A stretch of 35,475 bases of DNA from Sedimentisphaerales bacterium (GTDB lineage: Bacteria; Planctomycetota; Phycisphaerae; Sedimentisphaerales; Anaerobacaceae): positions 1 through 35,475 of the forward strand of contig JAUWPZ010000023.1 in the NCBI GenBank assembly GCA_030611315.1, given 5' to 3'. Below, one piece after another: positions 7,708-15,498 of the stretch. A program made the position numbers and the translations under genes. A model generated the notes under the pieces. The model was not told where the DNA came from. It searched no databases and was given only the letters and a program-made list of their open reading frames with translations. Numbering within the stretch: position 1 is the first letter of the stretch; each line of letters opens with the position of its first letter.

Positions 7708-10700
7708 TCATCTTGCTAATTGGAAGTTCTCATCGCCTACCAGTTGTTTCATTTTTCGACAGAAATCCACGTCGGGGTTGACGGATAAGCTGCGGTCGGC
7801 GGTTGCACTGACGCTGCCTTTGTCTGTTGTTACCACTACGCAAACGGGACTTCTGCCTTTGTGATGTTGACAGATGCTTCTTATCGACGCCACCTTTTCT
7901 TTGGTAACCTCTTTGGCGTCCAGTCTTATCCTGACTTTGGCGGCCAGCTTCGCTCTGACATCTTCCTGGGCTATCAGCTCGACAGCGATGATATTCGGTT
8001 TTTCTCTTCTGAAATCGAGCCTTCCCTTTACGAAAACCACGGCATCCTGGACCAAAACGTCGCTGAATTGTTTCAGCACATCGGGGAACATTACCACTTC
8101 GACCTGGCCCTGCAGGTCTTCGAGAGTAAAGACCGCCATTTTTGCCCCGGCGTTACGCCCGGATTTTGTCAGGTTGTATCTTGTCTTTGCTATCATTCCG
8201 CCGATTACGATTTGGCGGTTCTGTGCAGCATCGGCTAATTGTGAACTGTTGTGAGTGGAATAAAAATTTATTGTCTCCGCGTGATAACTGAGCGGATTGC
8301 TCGTTACATAGAAGCCGAGGACCTGTTTTTCATAAGCCAGCATCTGCGGCTCGGGCCAGGGCGCCACGTGGGGCAGGTGTTGAAGGTCCTCCGAATAATC
8401 GGCATCTTCGGCCTGACCGAAGAAATTCATCTGGCCGAGCTGTTTGTCGGTCTGCAAGCTTGCGCCGTTTTCCATCGCCTTCTCCAGCCCCGCCATCATT
8501 TGTGCGCGGTTTCCGCCGAGCTTGTCGAAGGCGCCTGCCTTTATCAGGGCTTCGAGCACCTGTTTGTTCGCGGCTCTTAAATCGACGTTCTCGCAGAAAT
8601 GGAACAGACTCTGGAATTGTCCTATCCTTTCGCGAGCATCGATGATTTTCTCGACCGCCTTTTCGCCGATGCCTTTGACGGCGGCCAGGCCAAAGCGTAT
8701 GACGCCTGTTTCCTTTTGGCTATCCTCCTGCTTGATGTAGAGCGGCGTAAAATCGACGCCGCTTTCGTTGATGTCTGGTGGAAGAACTTTAATGCACATC
8801 TCCCTGCATTCGGCGATATAATCGACAACCTTGTCGGTGTTGTCAATTTCATAAGTCAACAGGGCAGCCATATATTCGACAGGCCAGTGGGCCTTCATAT
8901 AAGCTGTCTGGTATGCGATGAAGGCGTAGCGGGTTGAATGGCTTTTATTGAAACCATAGCCCGCAAATCGCTCGATAAGCTCGAAAATCTGCTCGGCCTG
9001 CTGGCTGCTCAGCCCCTTATCGATGCAGCCGGCTGTGAATCTTTCCCTCTCCTTGGCGATGGTCTTGGCTTTCTTTTTGCTTATCGCCTTGATGAGTGCG
9101 TAGGCCTCTCGCAGCGGTATACCGCCCAGCCGATTACAAATCCGCATCACTTGTTCCTGGTAGGTCATAATCCCATACGTTTCGTCCAGGATTTCGGCCA
9201 TAATCGGATGCGGCAGGTTCCATCTTGCGCCGTGCTTGCGGTCGATATAGTCCGGAATCAGTATCATGGGCCCCGGGCGATAGAGTGCGTTGGCGGCTAT
9301 GAGGTCTTCAATTCGGTCCGGCTTCATCTTTATCAGCATGTTCTGCATACCGCCGGACTCGAACTGGAAAATACCTTTTGTCTTGCCGCCGGAGAAAAGC
9401 TTGAATACCTTGGGGTCGGTGAGCTTGAGTTTTTCGAGGTCGATTTCCACGTCGTGCAGCTCTTTGACCAATTGGCACGCACGCTCCAGTACGCTGAGGG
9501 TCTTCAGGCCCAGAAAATCCATCTTCAGCAAGCCGACCTTTTCCACCATTGGCCCTTCGAACTGCGTAATGATATCGTCGGAGCCGGATGCCTTATATAA
9601 AGGTACGAAATTAGTCAACGGCTCATCGGCGATAACGACGCCCGCGGCGTGGACCGATGCGTGGCGGGCAAGACCTTCGAGCTTTTTGCTGATGTCAATG
9701 ACTTTTCTGGTCTGCTCGTTTTGCTCGTAAGCTTGTTTTAACTGCGGCTCTGTCTTTAACGCTTTGTCGAGCGTCATATCAAGGGAGAAAGGGACAAGCT
9801 TGGCCAACCTGTCGGCCTCGCCCAGCGGCACGCCGAGCACCCTGCAGATGTCGCGGATAACCGCACGCGCCTTCATTGTCCCGAAGGTTATTATCTGCGC
9901 GACGTGGCCGTATTTGTGGCGGACGTAATCGATGATTTCTGCCCGGTGGGCCTGGCAGATATCGATATCAATATCGGGCATTTCGTTGCGATGCGGGTCC
10001 ATGAACCGCTCGAAAAGCAGGTCGTATCGGATGGGGTCAACATCACACAATCCGAGGCAGTATCCGGCCAATGTGCCGACGCCGCTGCCTCTGGCGCCTA
10101 TGGGGATGTTATTTTCGTGTGCGTATTTGCAGAAATCCCACACGATAAGGAAATAGCTCGCGAAGCCCTTCGATTCGATTACTTCCAGCTCCTTGTCGAG
10201 CCGGGTCTTTATTTGTTCGCTGATTTTGCCGTATCGCTGCGCGGCTCCTTCGTAGCATAGCCTGGTGAGAAATTCTTCGGGCGTCGAGCCGTCCGAAGGT
10301 TCAAAACGCGGCGCGTGACGGGTCTTCAAATCAAGCTCAACGTTGCAGCGCTCGGCGATTGCCAGGGTATTGTCACAGGCCTCGGCGTTCTCGGCAAAAA
10401 GCCGGCGCATCTGGTCGGGGCTTTTTAGATAAACGTCCGGCGGATAAATCATTCTGTCGGGGTCGTCGGCCCTTTTGCCGGTGCTTATGGCACAGAGACA
10501 ATTGTGAGCTTCGTGGTCGCTTTCTTCGAGGAAGTGCACGTCGTTTGTCGCCACAAGGCCCAGTCCCATCCTTTTGGCCAGGTCGATAAGCCCCTCGATG
10601 ATATTCGGCTGGTCGCCCTCGTGCTTTTGTATCTCTATGAAGAATCTATCGGGGCCAAATATCTTCAGAAAGCTTTCGGCCGCAGCAACAGCCCCTTTTT

Positions 10701-11163
10701 CATCGCCCCTGGAAATATTCAGCGCAACCTCGCCTTTGAGGCACGCTGAGGTACATATTAGGCCTTCGGCCAGTTCCGCCAGAATTTCCTTATCAATCCT
10801 TGGCCTGTAGTAGAATCCTTCCGTAAAGCCGATGCTTGCCAGCTTCAGCAGATTTTGATAGCCGATATTGTTTTCGGCCAGCAGTATGAGATGGCGAGCG
10901 GCGTCGGTGATGCTGGTTTTAGTCCTGTCGAACCTGCTGCCGGGAGCGATGTATGCCTCAATACCGAGGATGGGCTTGATGTGAGCGGCCCTTGCCTTGG
11001 TGTAGAACTCGATGGCTCCAAACATATTGCCGTGGTCCGTTACAGCTATCGTCTCGGTCTCGATATTTTTGCACTGCTTGACCAATTTGTCGAACGCTAT
11101 CGCGCCGTCGAGCAGCGAATATTGACTGTGCAGATGAAGATGTACAAATCCTTTGTCTGACAT
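7708..11163 (-). CDS. dnaE: DNA polymerase III alpha subunit
   Basis: A 1151-residue replicative polymerase of the DnaE type. The N-terminal PHP domain begins with VHLHLHSQYSLLDGAI. The catalytic aspartates are in PDIDIDIC around residue 396; the Pol III signature ARHASVHAAGVVI, the fingers region, a helix-hairpin-helix region (FGLAAVKGIGEKAVEKI) and a C-terminal OB fold (IVIGGMIAKTRYNLTKSG) follow in order. Length is normal for DnaE1. The start ATG has AAGGA about 12 bp upstream and lies 39 bp from a near-consensus promoter at 11202-11230. It is the first gene of the operon with tmk, holB, ricT and metG. Confidence 0.98.
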   Translation of the reverse strand: MSDKGFVHLHLHSQYSLLDGAIAFDKLVKQCKNIETETIAVTDHGNMFGAIEFYTKARAAHIKPILGIEAYIAPGSRFDRTKTSITDAARHLILLAENNIGYQNLLKLASIGFTEGFYYRPRIDKEILAELAEGLICTSACLKGEVALNISRGDEKGAVAAAESFLKIFGPDRFFIEIQKHEGDQPNIIEGLIDLAKRMGLGLVATNDVHFLEESDHEAHNCLCAISTGKRADDPDRMIYPPDVYLKSPDQMRRLFAENAEACDNTLAIAERCNVELDLKTRHAPRFEPSDGSTPEEFLTRLCYEGAAQRYGKISEQIKTRLDKELEVIESKGFASYFLIVWDFCKYAHENNIPIGARGSGVGTLAGYCLGLCDVDPIRYDLLFERFMDPHRNEMPDIDIDICQAHRAEIIDYVRHKYGHVAQIITFGTMKARAVIRDICRVLGVPLGEADRLAKLVPFSLDMTLDKALKTEPQLKQAYEQNEQTRKVIDISKKLEGLARHASVHAAGVVIADEPLTNFVPLYKASGSDDIITQFEGPMVEKVGLLKMDFLGLKTLSVLERACQLVKELHDVEIDLEKLKLTDPKVFKLFSGGKTKGIFQFESGGMQNMLIKMKPDRIEDLIAANALYRPGPMILIPDYIDRKHGARWNLPHPIMAEILDETYGIMTYQEQVMRICNRLGGIPLREAYALIKAISKKKAKTIAKERERFTAGCIDKGLSSQQAEQIFELIERFAGYGFNKSHSTRYAFIAYQTAYMKAHWPVEYMAALLTYEIDNTDKVVDYIAECREMCIKVLPPDINESGVDFTPLYIKQEDSQKETGVIRFGLAAVKGIGEKAVEKIIDARERIGQFQSLFHFCENVDLRAANKQVLEALIKAGAFDKLGGNRAQMMAGLEKAMENGASLQTDKQLGQMNFFGQAEDADYSEDLQHLPHVAPWPEPQMLAYEKQVLGFYVTSNPLSYHAETINFYSTHNSSQLADAAQNRQIVIGGMIAKTRYNLTKSGRNAGAKMAVFTLEDLQGQVEVVMFPDVLKQFSDVLVQDAVVFVKGRLDFRREKPNIIAVELIAQEDVRAKLAAKVRIRLDAKEVTKEKVASIRSICQHHKGRSPVCVVVTTDKGSVSATADRSLSVNPDVDFCRKMKQLVGDENFQLAR

Positions 11164-11201
11164 AAGTTAAGCCGTCCTTCGAAACTGTAGTTAGCGTTTG
11201 T

Positions 11202-11230
11202 ATCATAGCTTAAAGGGTTGGTTGTGTCAA
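11202..11230 (-). promoter_or_regulatory. Sigma-70-type promoter of the dnaE operon
   Basis: Read on the minus strand: TTGACA (11230-11225), a 17-base spacer, then TATGAT (11207-11202). This is a near-perfect housekeeping promoter placing the transcript start near 11195, about 30 bases before the dnaE ATG. Confidence 0.75.
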
Positions 11231-11268
11231 TGAATCGTTTGTGTGTTATTGGCAAATGCACAAAAAAA

Positions 11269-11297
11269 TTCTTGTGCTAATGGCAGCAAGGTATTAA
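11269..11297 (+). promoter_or_regulatory. Probable promoter of the thi4 riboswitch transcript
   Basis: TTCTTG (11269-11274), a 17-base spacer and TATTAA (11292-11297). The implied start near 11304 is about 10 bases before the first helix of the riboswitch, which supports the call. It is divergent from the dnaE promoter. Confidence 0.5.
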
Positions 11298-11313
11298 AAT
11301 GCGATTGGTAAAA

Positions 11314-11439
11314 ACTTGGACAAGCCAGGGCTGTGCCTGCGAAAGCGGGTATCCGGACTACAGTTGAGAGACCGCTGATTTGGCGGTGACCCTAACACGA
11401 ACCTGCTCGGGGTAATGCCCGCGAAGGGAGCGCCTAAGT
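11314..11439 (+). ncRNA. TPP riboswitch (THI element)
   Basis: The conserved core is clear: TTGAGAG (11364-11370), then GACCCT, GAACCTG, GGGTAATGCCCGCG and AAGGGAG near 11426. The closing helix P1 is ACTTGG (11314-11319) with CCTAAGT (11433-11439), with one bulge. The P3 arm is CTGT/ACAG enclosing an extra hairpin CCTGC-GAAA-GCGGG. It senses thiamin pyrophosphate. An intrinsic terminator follows immediately, so the likely mode is transcription attenuation: TPP binding favours termination before thi4. Confidence 0.93.
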
Positions 11440-11447
11440 CAGTTTGG

Positions 11448-11475
11448 AGCACTCTTTACTTCGGGGTGCTTTTTT
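11448..11475 (+). terminator. Riboswitch-linked intrinsic terminator
   Basis: Stem AGCACTC (11448-11454) pairs with GGGGTGCT (11463-11470), followed by a run of six T. It lies nine bases after the riboswitch P1 helix and before the thi4 start. Confidence 0.8.
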
Positions 11476-11478
11476 GTT

Positions 11479-11572
11479 TTGGCCACAGAGAACACGGAGA
11501 AACAGAGGAAATTTAAAAAGCAAAAATAAAAAAGCAAATAACAAATTCGTGGGAATTCGTGGTTAAGAAAGG
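11479..11572. repeat. Word-repeat leader of thi4
   Basis: Low-complexity spacer: CCACAGAGAACACGGAGAAACAGAGG, here described as drifting ACAGAG/ACGGAG words, then A-rich AAAGCAAA words, then a duplicated AATTCGTGG (GTGGGAATTCGTGGTTAAG). It separates the terminator from the thi4 ribosome binding site. Similar spacers precede other genes in the window. Confidence 0.5.
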
Positions 11573-11585
11573 AAAAGGAACGGAA

Positions 11586-12347
11586 ATGATAGAAACCGAC
11601 ATTTCCAGGGCAATTATAGAAGAGTATAACGAAAGATTATTAGGGAATCTCGAAAATGACGTTGTCATAGTCGGCGCCGGCCCGGCGGGCTTAGCCGCCG
11701 CCTACTATCTGGCCAAAGCAGCAATTAAAACAGTCGTGCTCGAAAAGCGCCTCTCAATTGGCGGCGGAATCTGGGGCGGAGCAGCCGGCTATAATGTCAT
11801 CGTCGTCCAGGACAAAGACGTTCTCGACGAGTTCGGGATAACCGCAAAGAAGCAAAAAGATTTGTACCTCGCCGATGCGATAGAATTCGCAGCGGCCCTG
11901 GCCTACAAAGCCAAAAAAGCCGGAGCGGAAATATTTAACCTTACTGAAGCCGAGGACGTTATCCTGAAGAAGGAATCCGTCGAAGGCGTTGTGGTCAACA
12001 ACTCAGCCATAACAACAGCCGGCCTGCACGTTGACCCTTTCTGCATATCTTCAAAATACGTCATCGACGCCACGGGCCACGCCGCTGAGGTTGTCAATAT
12101 GCTAAAGAAAAGAAAACCGAAGCTCTATCCTAATGGAACCCAGGAGAGCTTTATGGACGTGGAAAAAGGCGAGCTTGGCGTTGTAGAAAGGGCCGGCGAA
12201 GTCTATCCCGGCCTATACGTTGCCGGTATGTCCGTATGTGCTGTCTTCGGCCTGCCGAGAATGGGACCCATCTTCGGCGGAATGCTAAAATCAGGCAAAA
12301 AAGTGGCTGACCTTATAAATGAAAAAATGCAATCTCCCAACCCGTAA
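11586..12347 (+). CDS. thi4: Sulfide-dependent thiazole synthase (Thi4 family)
   Basis: A 253-residue enzyme that builds the ADP-thiazole precursor of thiamin from NAD, glycine and a sulfur source. The dinucleotide-binding GAGPAG is at residues 30-35, then GGGIWGG at 58-64 and the C-terminal GPIFGGMLKSGKKVA. In yeast Thi4 the sulfur donor is a sacrificial Cys; the matching position here is His147 in AGLHVDP, as in archaeal sulfide-using enzymes, so this should be a multi-turnover, sulfide- and iron-dependent form suited to anoxic cells. ATG at 11586 is preceded by AAGGAAAAGGAACGGAA; a GTG at 11559 is in frame but lies in word-repeat DNA. It is controlled by the TPP riboswitch upstream. Confidence 0.93.
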   Translation: MIETDISRAIIEEYNERLLGNLENDVVIVGAGPAGLAAAYYLAKAAIKTVVLEKRLSIGGGIWGGAAGYNVIVVQDKDVLDEFGITAKKQKDLYLADAIEFAAALAYKAKKAGAEIFNLTEAEDVILKKESVEGVVVNNSAITTAGLHVDPFCISSKYVIDATGHAAEVVNMLKKRKPKLYPNGTQESFMDVEKGELGVVERAGEVYPGLYVAGMSVCAVFGLPRMGPIFGGMLKSGKKVADLINEKMQSPNP

Positions 12348-12981
12348 AGAGACCTTCGAAATACTAAAGCGATACCACGTCCCCTCGCACATTATAAAGC
12401 ACAGCGTTACCTCGGCGAAACTGGCCGTATTTCTGGCGCAAAGATTGAACGACAACGGTGTGCAGGTTGATATCAATCTCGTGGACAGGGCCTGCCTGCT
12501 GCACGATATTCTGAGAATCTGCGATTTTAGCAGCTCCGATTACAGCAGATTCGAGCAGCCCGTCACAGAAGACGACAAGGCAAAATGGCGCCGGATAAAA
12601 GAAAAGTACAGCCGGCTCGGCCATGAATATGCTGCGTATAAGCTCTTGAAGGCCGAGTATCCACTCCTTGCTCTGACCATAAGAAAGCACAGATATATGG
12701 CCCTTCTCGACGAGATTGAAAAGCCGACAACCTGGGAAGAAAAGCTCGTCTATTATGCCGACAAGAGAGTTATGCACGACAAAATCGTGCCGTTGAAAGA
12801 AAGGTTGGAAGAAGCCCACAAAAGAAACGCCCGGCAGCACGGCTCAACAGCCCAAAGTAAACTAAACATCGCTAAGGTTGACTCTTTGCTTTTCAGGCTG
12901 GAAGAGCAAATCTTCGCGAACATCGGGTTGAATCCCCTTGAAGTTACGAATGAATTTATCGACTTACACTTGAACACTTAA
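12319..12981 (+). CDS. HD-domain metal-dependent hydrolase
   Basis: A 220-residue protein with an HD/HDIG-type phosphohydrolase domain. Metal-binding positions line up as His28, His62-Asp63 (LLHD), His102 (GHE), His124 (RKHRY) and Asp148 (YYADKRV). HD proteins hydrolyse phosphoesters or nucleotides; the substrate cannot be read from sequence. The ATG lies inside thi4 and the genes overlap by 29 bp, so they are probably co-translated and under the same TPP riboswitch. That context suggests a thiamin role, for example hydrolysis of the ADP-thiazole made by Thi4 to thiazole phosphate, a step usually given to Nudix enzymes. This is inference; a house-cleaning nucleotidase is an alternative. Confidence 0.85.
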   Translation: MKKCNLPTRKETFEILKRYHVPSHIIKHSVTSAKLAVFLAQRLNDNGVQVDINLVDRACLLHDILRICDFSSSDYSRFEQPVTEDDKAKWRRIKEKYSRLGHEYAAYKLLKAEYPLLALTIRKHRYMALLDEIEKPTTWEEKLVYYADKRVMHDKIVPLKERLEEAHKRNARQHGSTAQSKLNIAKVDSLLFRLEEQIFANIGLNPLEVTNEFIDLHLNT

Positions 12982-13170
12982 ATTGGCTCCGGCGTAGTAC
13001 AATTCGAAGCTGCTGATGGTCGGGCATAGACGGCTGGCCAGATAGGAGTCCTCTTTTACCCGGTAGCCGTCTCGCCGCCTCCAGTCGCTGAGTATTTCCC
13101 ACTTTGACTTATACGCAGAAAGCCGCCATCCTTAGCATACGCCAAGATTGCCTTTTCATAAGACTTGTTC
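12964..13170 (-). pseudogene. Possible frameshifted coding scrap after pgsA
   Basis: Directly after the pgsA stop the minus strand reads NKSYEKAILAYAKDGG in one frame. Near 13125 the coding-like frame shifts and continues as WRLSAYKSKWEILSDW, then RRDGYRVKEDSYLASRLC and PTISSFELYYAGANLSVQV, stopping at 12964-12966. The second frame is open for 55 codons with protein-like composition but has no start codon. I do not recognise the family. It overlaps the end of the convergent HD gene by about 18 bases. It may be a decayed small gene or an accidental open frame. Confidence 0.3.
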
Positions 13171-13172
13171 CC

Positions 13173-13784
13173 TTAAGATGCTGCCTGTTTCCAGGTACTT
13201 CGCTGGGTTGCTCTTAGTCCTGAGATGACCGTTACCGCTACCATAATCACGAATGTTACCGTCGTGAACCAATATCCCCAGGTATCGGTCTGGACGTGGC
13301 CCATTTTTATTACCACCGTTCCTATTGCAAAGGATTGACAGAACATCTTGATTTTGCCGGAGACGGTCGCGGCGAAGTTGACTCCTCGGGCCTCCGCAAT
13401 ATGCCGCAGTACGGTCACATAGACCTCCCGAGCTATCAGAATCCCCGCTACCGACCATTGAATAATCGCCGATGCCGCCGCCCCGAAATCGAACAGCTTC
13501 GGCTCACCGATTATTGCAAAACAAGTAAATGCCCCGCAAACCAGGACTTTATCAGCCAGCGGGTCCAGCATTCTGCCGAATTTGCTGGCTACGTTTAATT
13601 TTCTGGCGATAGCGCCATCGACCATATCGGTGAGACCTGCGATGACAAAAAGAACAAACGCTATATCTAAGAAAAACGGTCGGTTTTCGGCGTCCGGCGG
13701 AGGTACGCAAAGAATCATAATCAGAAAAACGATGGTTAAAACGAATCGGCCGAAAGTCAGGATGTTCGGAATAAGTCTCAACAT
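13173..13784 (-). CDS. pgsA: CDP-diacylglycerol--glycerol-3-phosphate 3-phosphatidyltransferase
   Basis: A 203-residue integral membrane enzyme making phosphatidylglycerophosphate, the committed step to phosphatidylglycerol. The CDP-alcohol phosphotransferase signature D-x2-DG-x2-AR-x8-G-x3-D-x3-D is complete in TDMVDGAIARKLNVASKFGR followed by MLDPLADK. The start MLRLIPNILTFGR is typical of PgsA, and about five hydrophobic segments are visible. AGAGGA lies upstream of the ATG. It is 100 bp after rimO on the same strand; rimO-pgsA adjacency occurs in many bacteria. Other CDP-alcohol transferases cannot be fully excluded. Confidence 0.93.
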   Translation of the reverse strand: MLRLIPNILTFGRFVLTIVFLIMILCVPPPDAENRPFFLDIAFVLFVIAGLTDMVDGAIARKLNVASKFGRMLDPLADKVLVCGAFTCFAIIGEPKLFDFGAAASAIIQWSVAGILIAREVYVTVLRHIAEARGVNFAATVSGKIKMFCQSFAIGTVVIKMGHVQTDTWGYWFTTVTFVIMVAVTVISGLRATQRSTWKQAAS

Positions 13785-13886
13785 AGCTGTATTTTATCCT
13801 CTTGGAAGTTTCGTAACAAGTGATAACATGGCTCAAAAAGGGAAAATCTCGGCAGGATTTACACCTGTTTCGGCCAAAATGCCGAA

Positions 13887-15272
13887 CTAAATCTGCTCCA
13901 CGAGCAAATCGTAGTCTTTTGTGCCCACGACCTTCGTATTGATAAACTGTCCGGGCTTTGGGGCGAATCTTTTTGGCGGGGTGTGGGCCTTGCGTTTTTT
14001 TTGCAAAGCAGGGCTTTTGATGATACAAATGCTGTCTATCTCCGGGGCCTGACCGTAGAAACGCCCCTTACCAGTACTGTTATCAACGAAATCGACCAGA
14101 CAGGTCAGTTTGCTGCCTATTCTGTTTTTGTTTTTGGCAAAGGCGATTTGCTGCTGGGTGAGCATGATTTCTTCGAGCCGCTGCTGTTTTACCTCGTCGC
14201 GGAGTTGAGCCGGCATCTGAGCGGCGTCTGTACCGGTTTCAGGATAGAATTTGAAACAGCCGAGCGCATCGAATTGTGCCCATTTGACAAAGTCCAAAAG
14301 CTCGGCGAACTCCCGCTCGGTTTCGCCGGGAAACCCCGTTATCAGTGTCGTCCGCAGGACAATGTCGGGTATGGCACGGCGCAAGTTCTCGATTAAGCGT
14401 TGGATTTTGTCTTTAGTATCGCCGCGGCGCATCGCCCTGAGGATTTTGTCGCTTATGTGCTGGATGGGCATATCAATATAAGAAATAAGCTTTTCGCTTT
14501 CAGCGACGGCCTCAATCAGCTTCCCATCGATTCCTGCCGGGTACATATACATTAGTCGAATCCACGAAAGCTTGTCGATTCTTGCAAGTTCCCTCACGAG
14601 CCTGGCCAATCCGTCTTTTTCTTTCCAATCTCGCCCATAGTATGCGGTATCCTGTCCTATCAGGTTTAGTTCGACCACGCCCGCTGAGACTAATTCGGCT
14701 GCTTCTGCCAAAACAAGCTCCCGTGGTTTGCTCCGGAATTTTCCTCTTATGGCCGGTATTGTGCAAAAAGAGCAGCGGTGATTGCAGCCCTCGCTGATTC
14801 GCAGATACGCCCAATGGCCCGGTGTGATAAGCAATCTGGTCCTGTCATCGCTAATTATCTGCGGCGATTTGTCAAGATAAGTAGCGCTGCCGCCGGAAGA
14901 AAGAGTTTTTCTGATTATCTGTACTATTGATTCTCGCTGACCGAGACCGATAACGGCATCGATGCCGTCAACTTCGAGAAAAATTTTCTCGCCTAATCTT
15001 TCGCTCAAACACCCCGCAACGAGCACTTTTTTGACGGTGCCTTTGCGTTTGCATTCGGCTGCGTGCCTTACCGCTTCGAGGGACTCTGCTATCGCCGGTG
15101 CGATAAAACCACAGGTATTTATGATAACAACATCGGCGTTATCAGGCTCAGCGGTTATCAGCAGGCCCGCCTGTGCGATTTGGGCCAACATTCTTTCGCT
15201 GTCAACGGTATTTTTGGGACAGCCCAGAGAGACAAAACCGACCCTAATCTTTTTTTGTTCTTTTTTTGCCAT
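13887..15272 (-). CDS. rimO: Ribosomal protein S12 methylthiotransferase
   Basis: A 461-residue radical SAM enzyme that methylthiolates an Asp of ribosomal protein S12. The N-terminal UPF0004 domain starts VGFVSLGCPKNTVDSERML, and its Cys residues bind one Fe-S cluster (also NTCGFI and VAGCLSER). The radical SAM motif is SEGCNHRCSFCTIPAIRGKF, and the typical LIGQDTAYYGRDW and MYMYPAGI segments follow. The C-terminal TRAM domain (LTCLVDF...GQAPEIDS) has a basic Lys/Pro-rich insertion (ALQKKRKAHTPPKRFAPK) before its last strand. The CPKN and GQDTAYYG motifs favour RimO over the related tRNA enzyme MiaB. It is divergent from the secretin gene. Confidence 0.95.
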   Translation of the reverse strand: MAKKEQKKIRVGFVSLGCPKNTVDSERMLAQIAQAGLLITAEPDNADVVIINTCGFIAPAIAESLEAVRHAAECKRKGTVKKVLVAGCLSERLGEKIFLEVDGIDAVIGLGQRESIVQIIRKTLSSGGSATYLDKSPQIISDDRTRLLITPGHWAYLRISEGCNHRCSFCTIPAIRGKFRSKPRELVLAEAAELVSAGVVELNLIGQDTAYYGRDWKEKDGLARLVRELARIDKLSWIRLMYMYPAGIDGKLIEAVAESEKLISYIDMPIQHISDKILRAMRRGDTKDKIQRLIENLRRAIPDIVLRTTLITGFPGETEREFAELLDFVKWAQFDALGCFKFYPETGTDAAQMPAQLRDEVKQQRLEEIMLTQQQIAFAKNKNRIGSKLTCLVDFVDNSTGKGRFYGQAPEIDSICIIKSPALQKKRKAHTPPKRFAPKPGQFINTKVVGTKDYDLLVEQI

Positions 15273-15374
15273 AATCGCCCATAATTAGCAGAAAAACACG
15301 ATTTAATCCACTTTTTTTTGTTTTGAACAAGACATACAAAAAGAATTATTTTTGCTAATTTCATCATATTATGC

Positions 15375-15402
15375 TTGACGATAAAGAAATATGCAATATA
15401 AT
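15375..15402 (+). promoter_or_regulatory. Sigma-70-type promoter of the secretin gene
   Basis: TTGACG (15375-15380), a 16-base spacer and a perfect TATAAT (15397-15402). The start would be near 15409, giving a leader of about 90 bases. The in-frame ATG at 15391 overlaps the -10 region and so cannot be the translation start. Confidence 0.75.
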
Positions 15403-15434
15403 CACATACGATGCCGTCTATACATATATCGAAC

Positions 15435-15472
15435 GCGCTTAAGTGAAAAGTGCGCATTTTTTTTTAAGGCGC
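15435..15472 (+). promoter_or_regulatory. Leader hairpins with T-run (possible attenuator)
   Basis: GCGC (15435-15438) can pair with GCGC (15452-15455), just before nine T residues. Alternatively GCGCTTAA (15435-15442) can pair with TTAAGGCGC (15464-15472), which includes the end of the T-run. The two structures exclude each other. The first stem is short, so a regulatory role is only a suggestion. Confidence 0.3.
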
Positions 15473-15498
15473 AATATTACAAGGGTGGTTGTCGAACT

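Noticed and set aside
8938-9600. 220-residue plus-strand open frame
   Set aside because: Shadow of dnaE, which has full motif support on the minus strand.
12364-12840. 158-residue minus-strand open frame
   Set aside because: Antisense of the HD-domain gene, whose metal-binding residues are all present.
15391-15498. Upstream ATG extension of the secretin
   Set aside because: The ATG overlaps the TATAAT promoter element, so it would not be transcribed.
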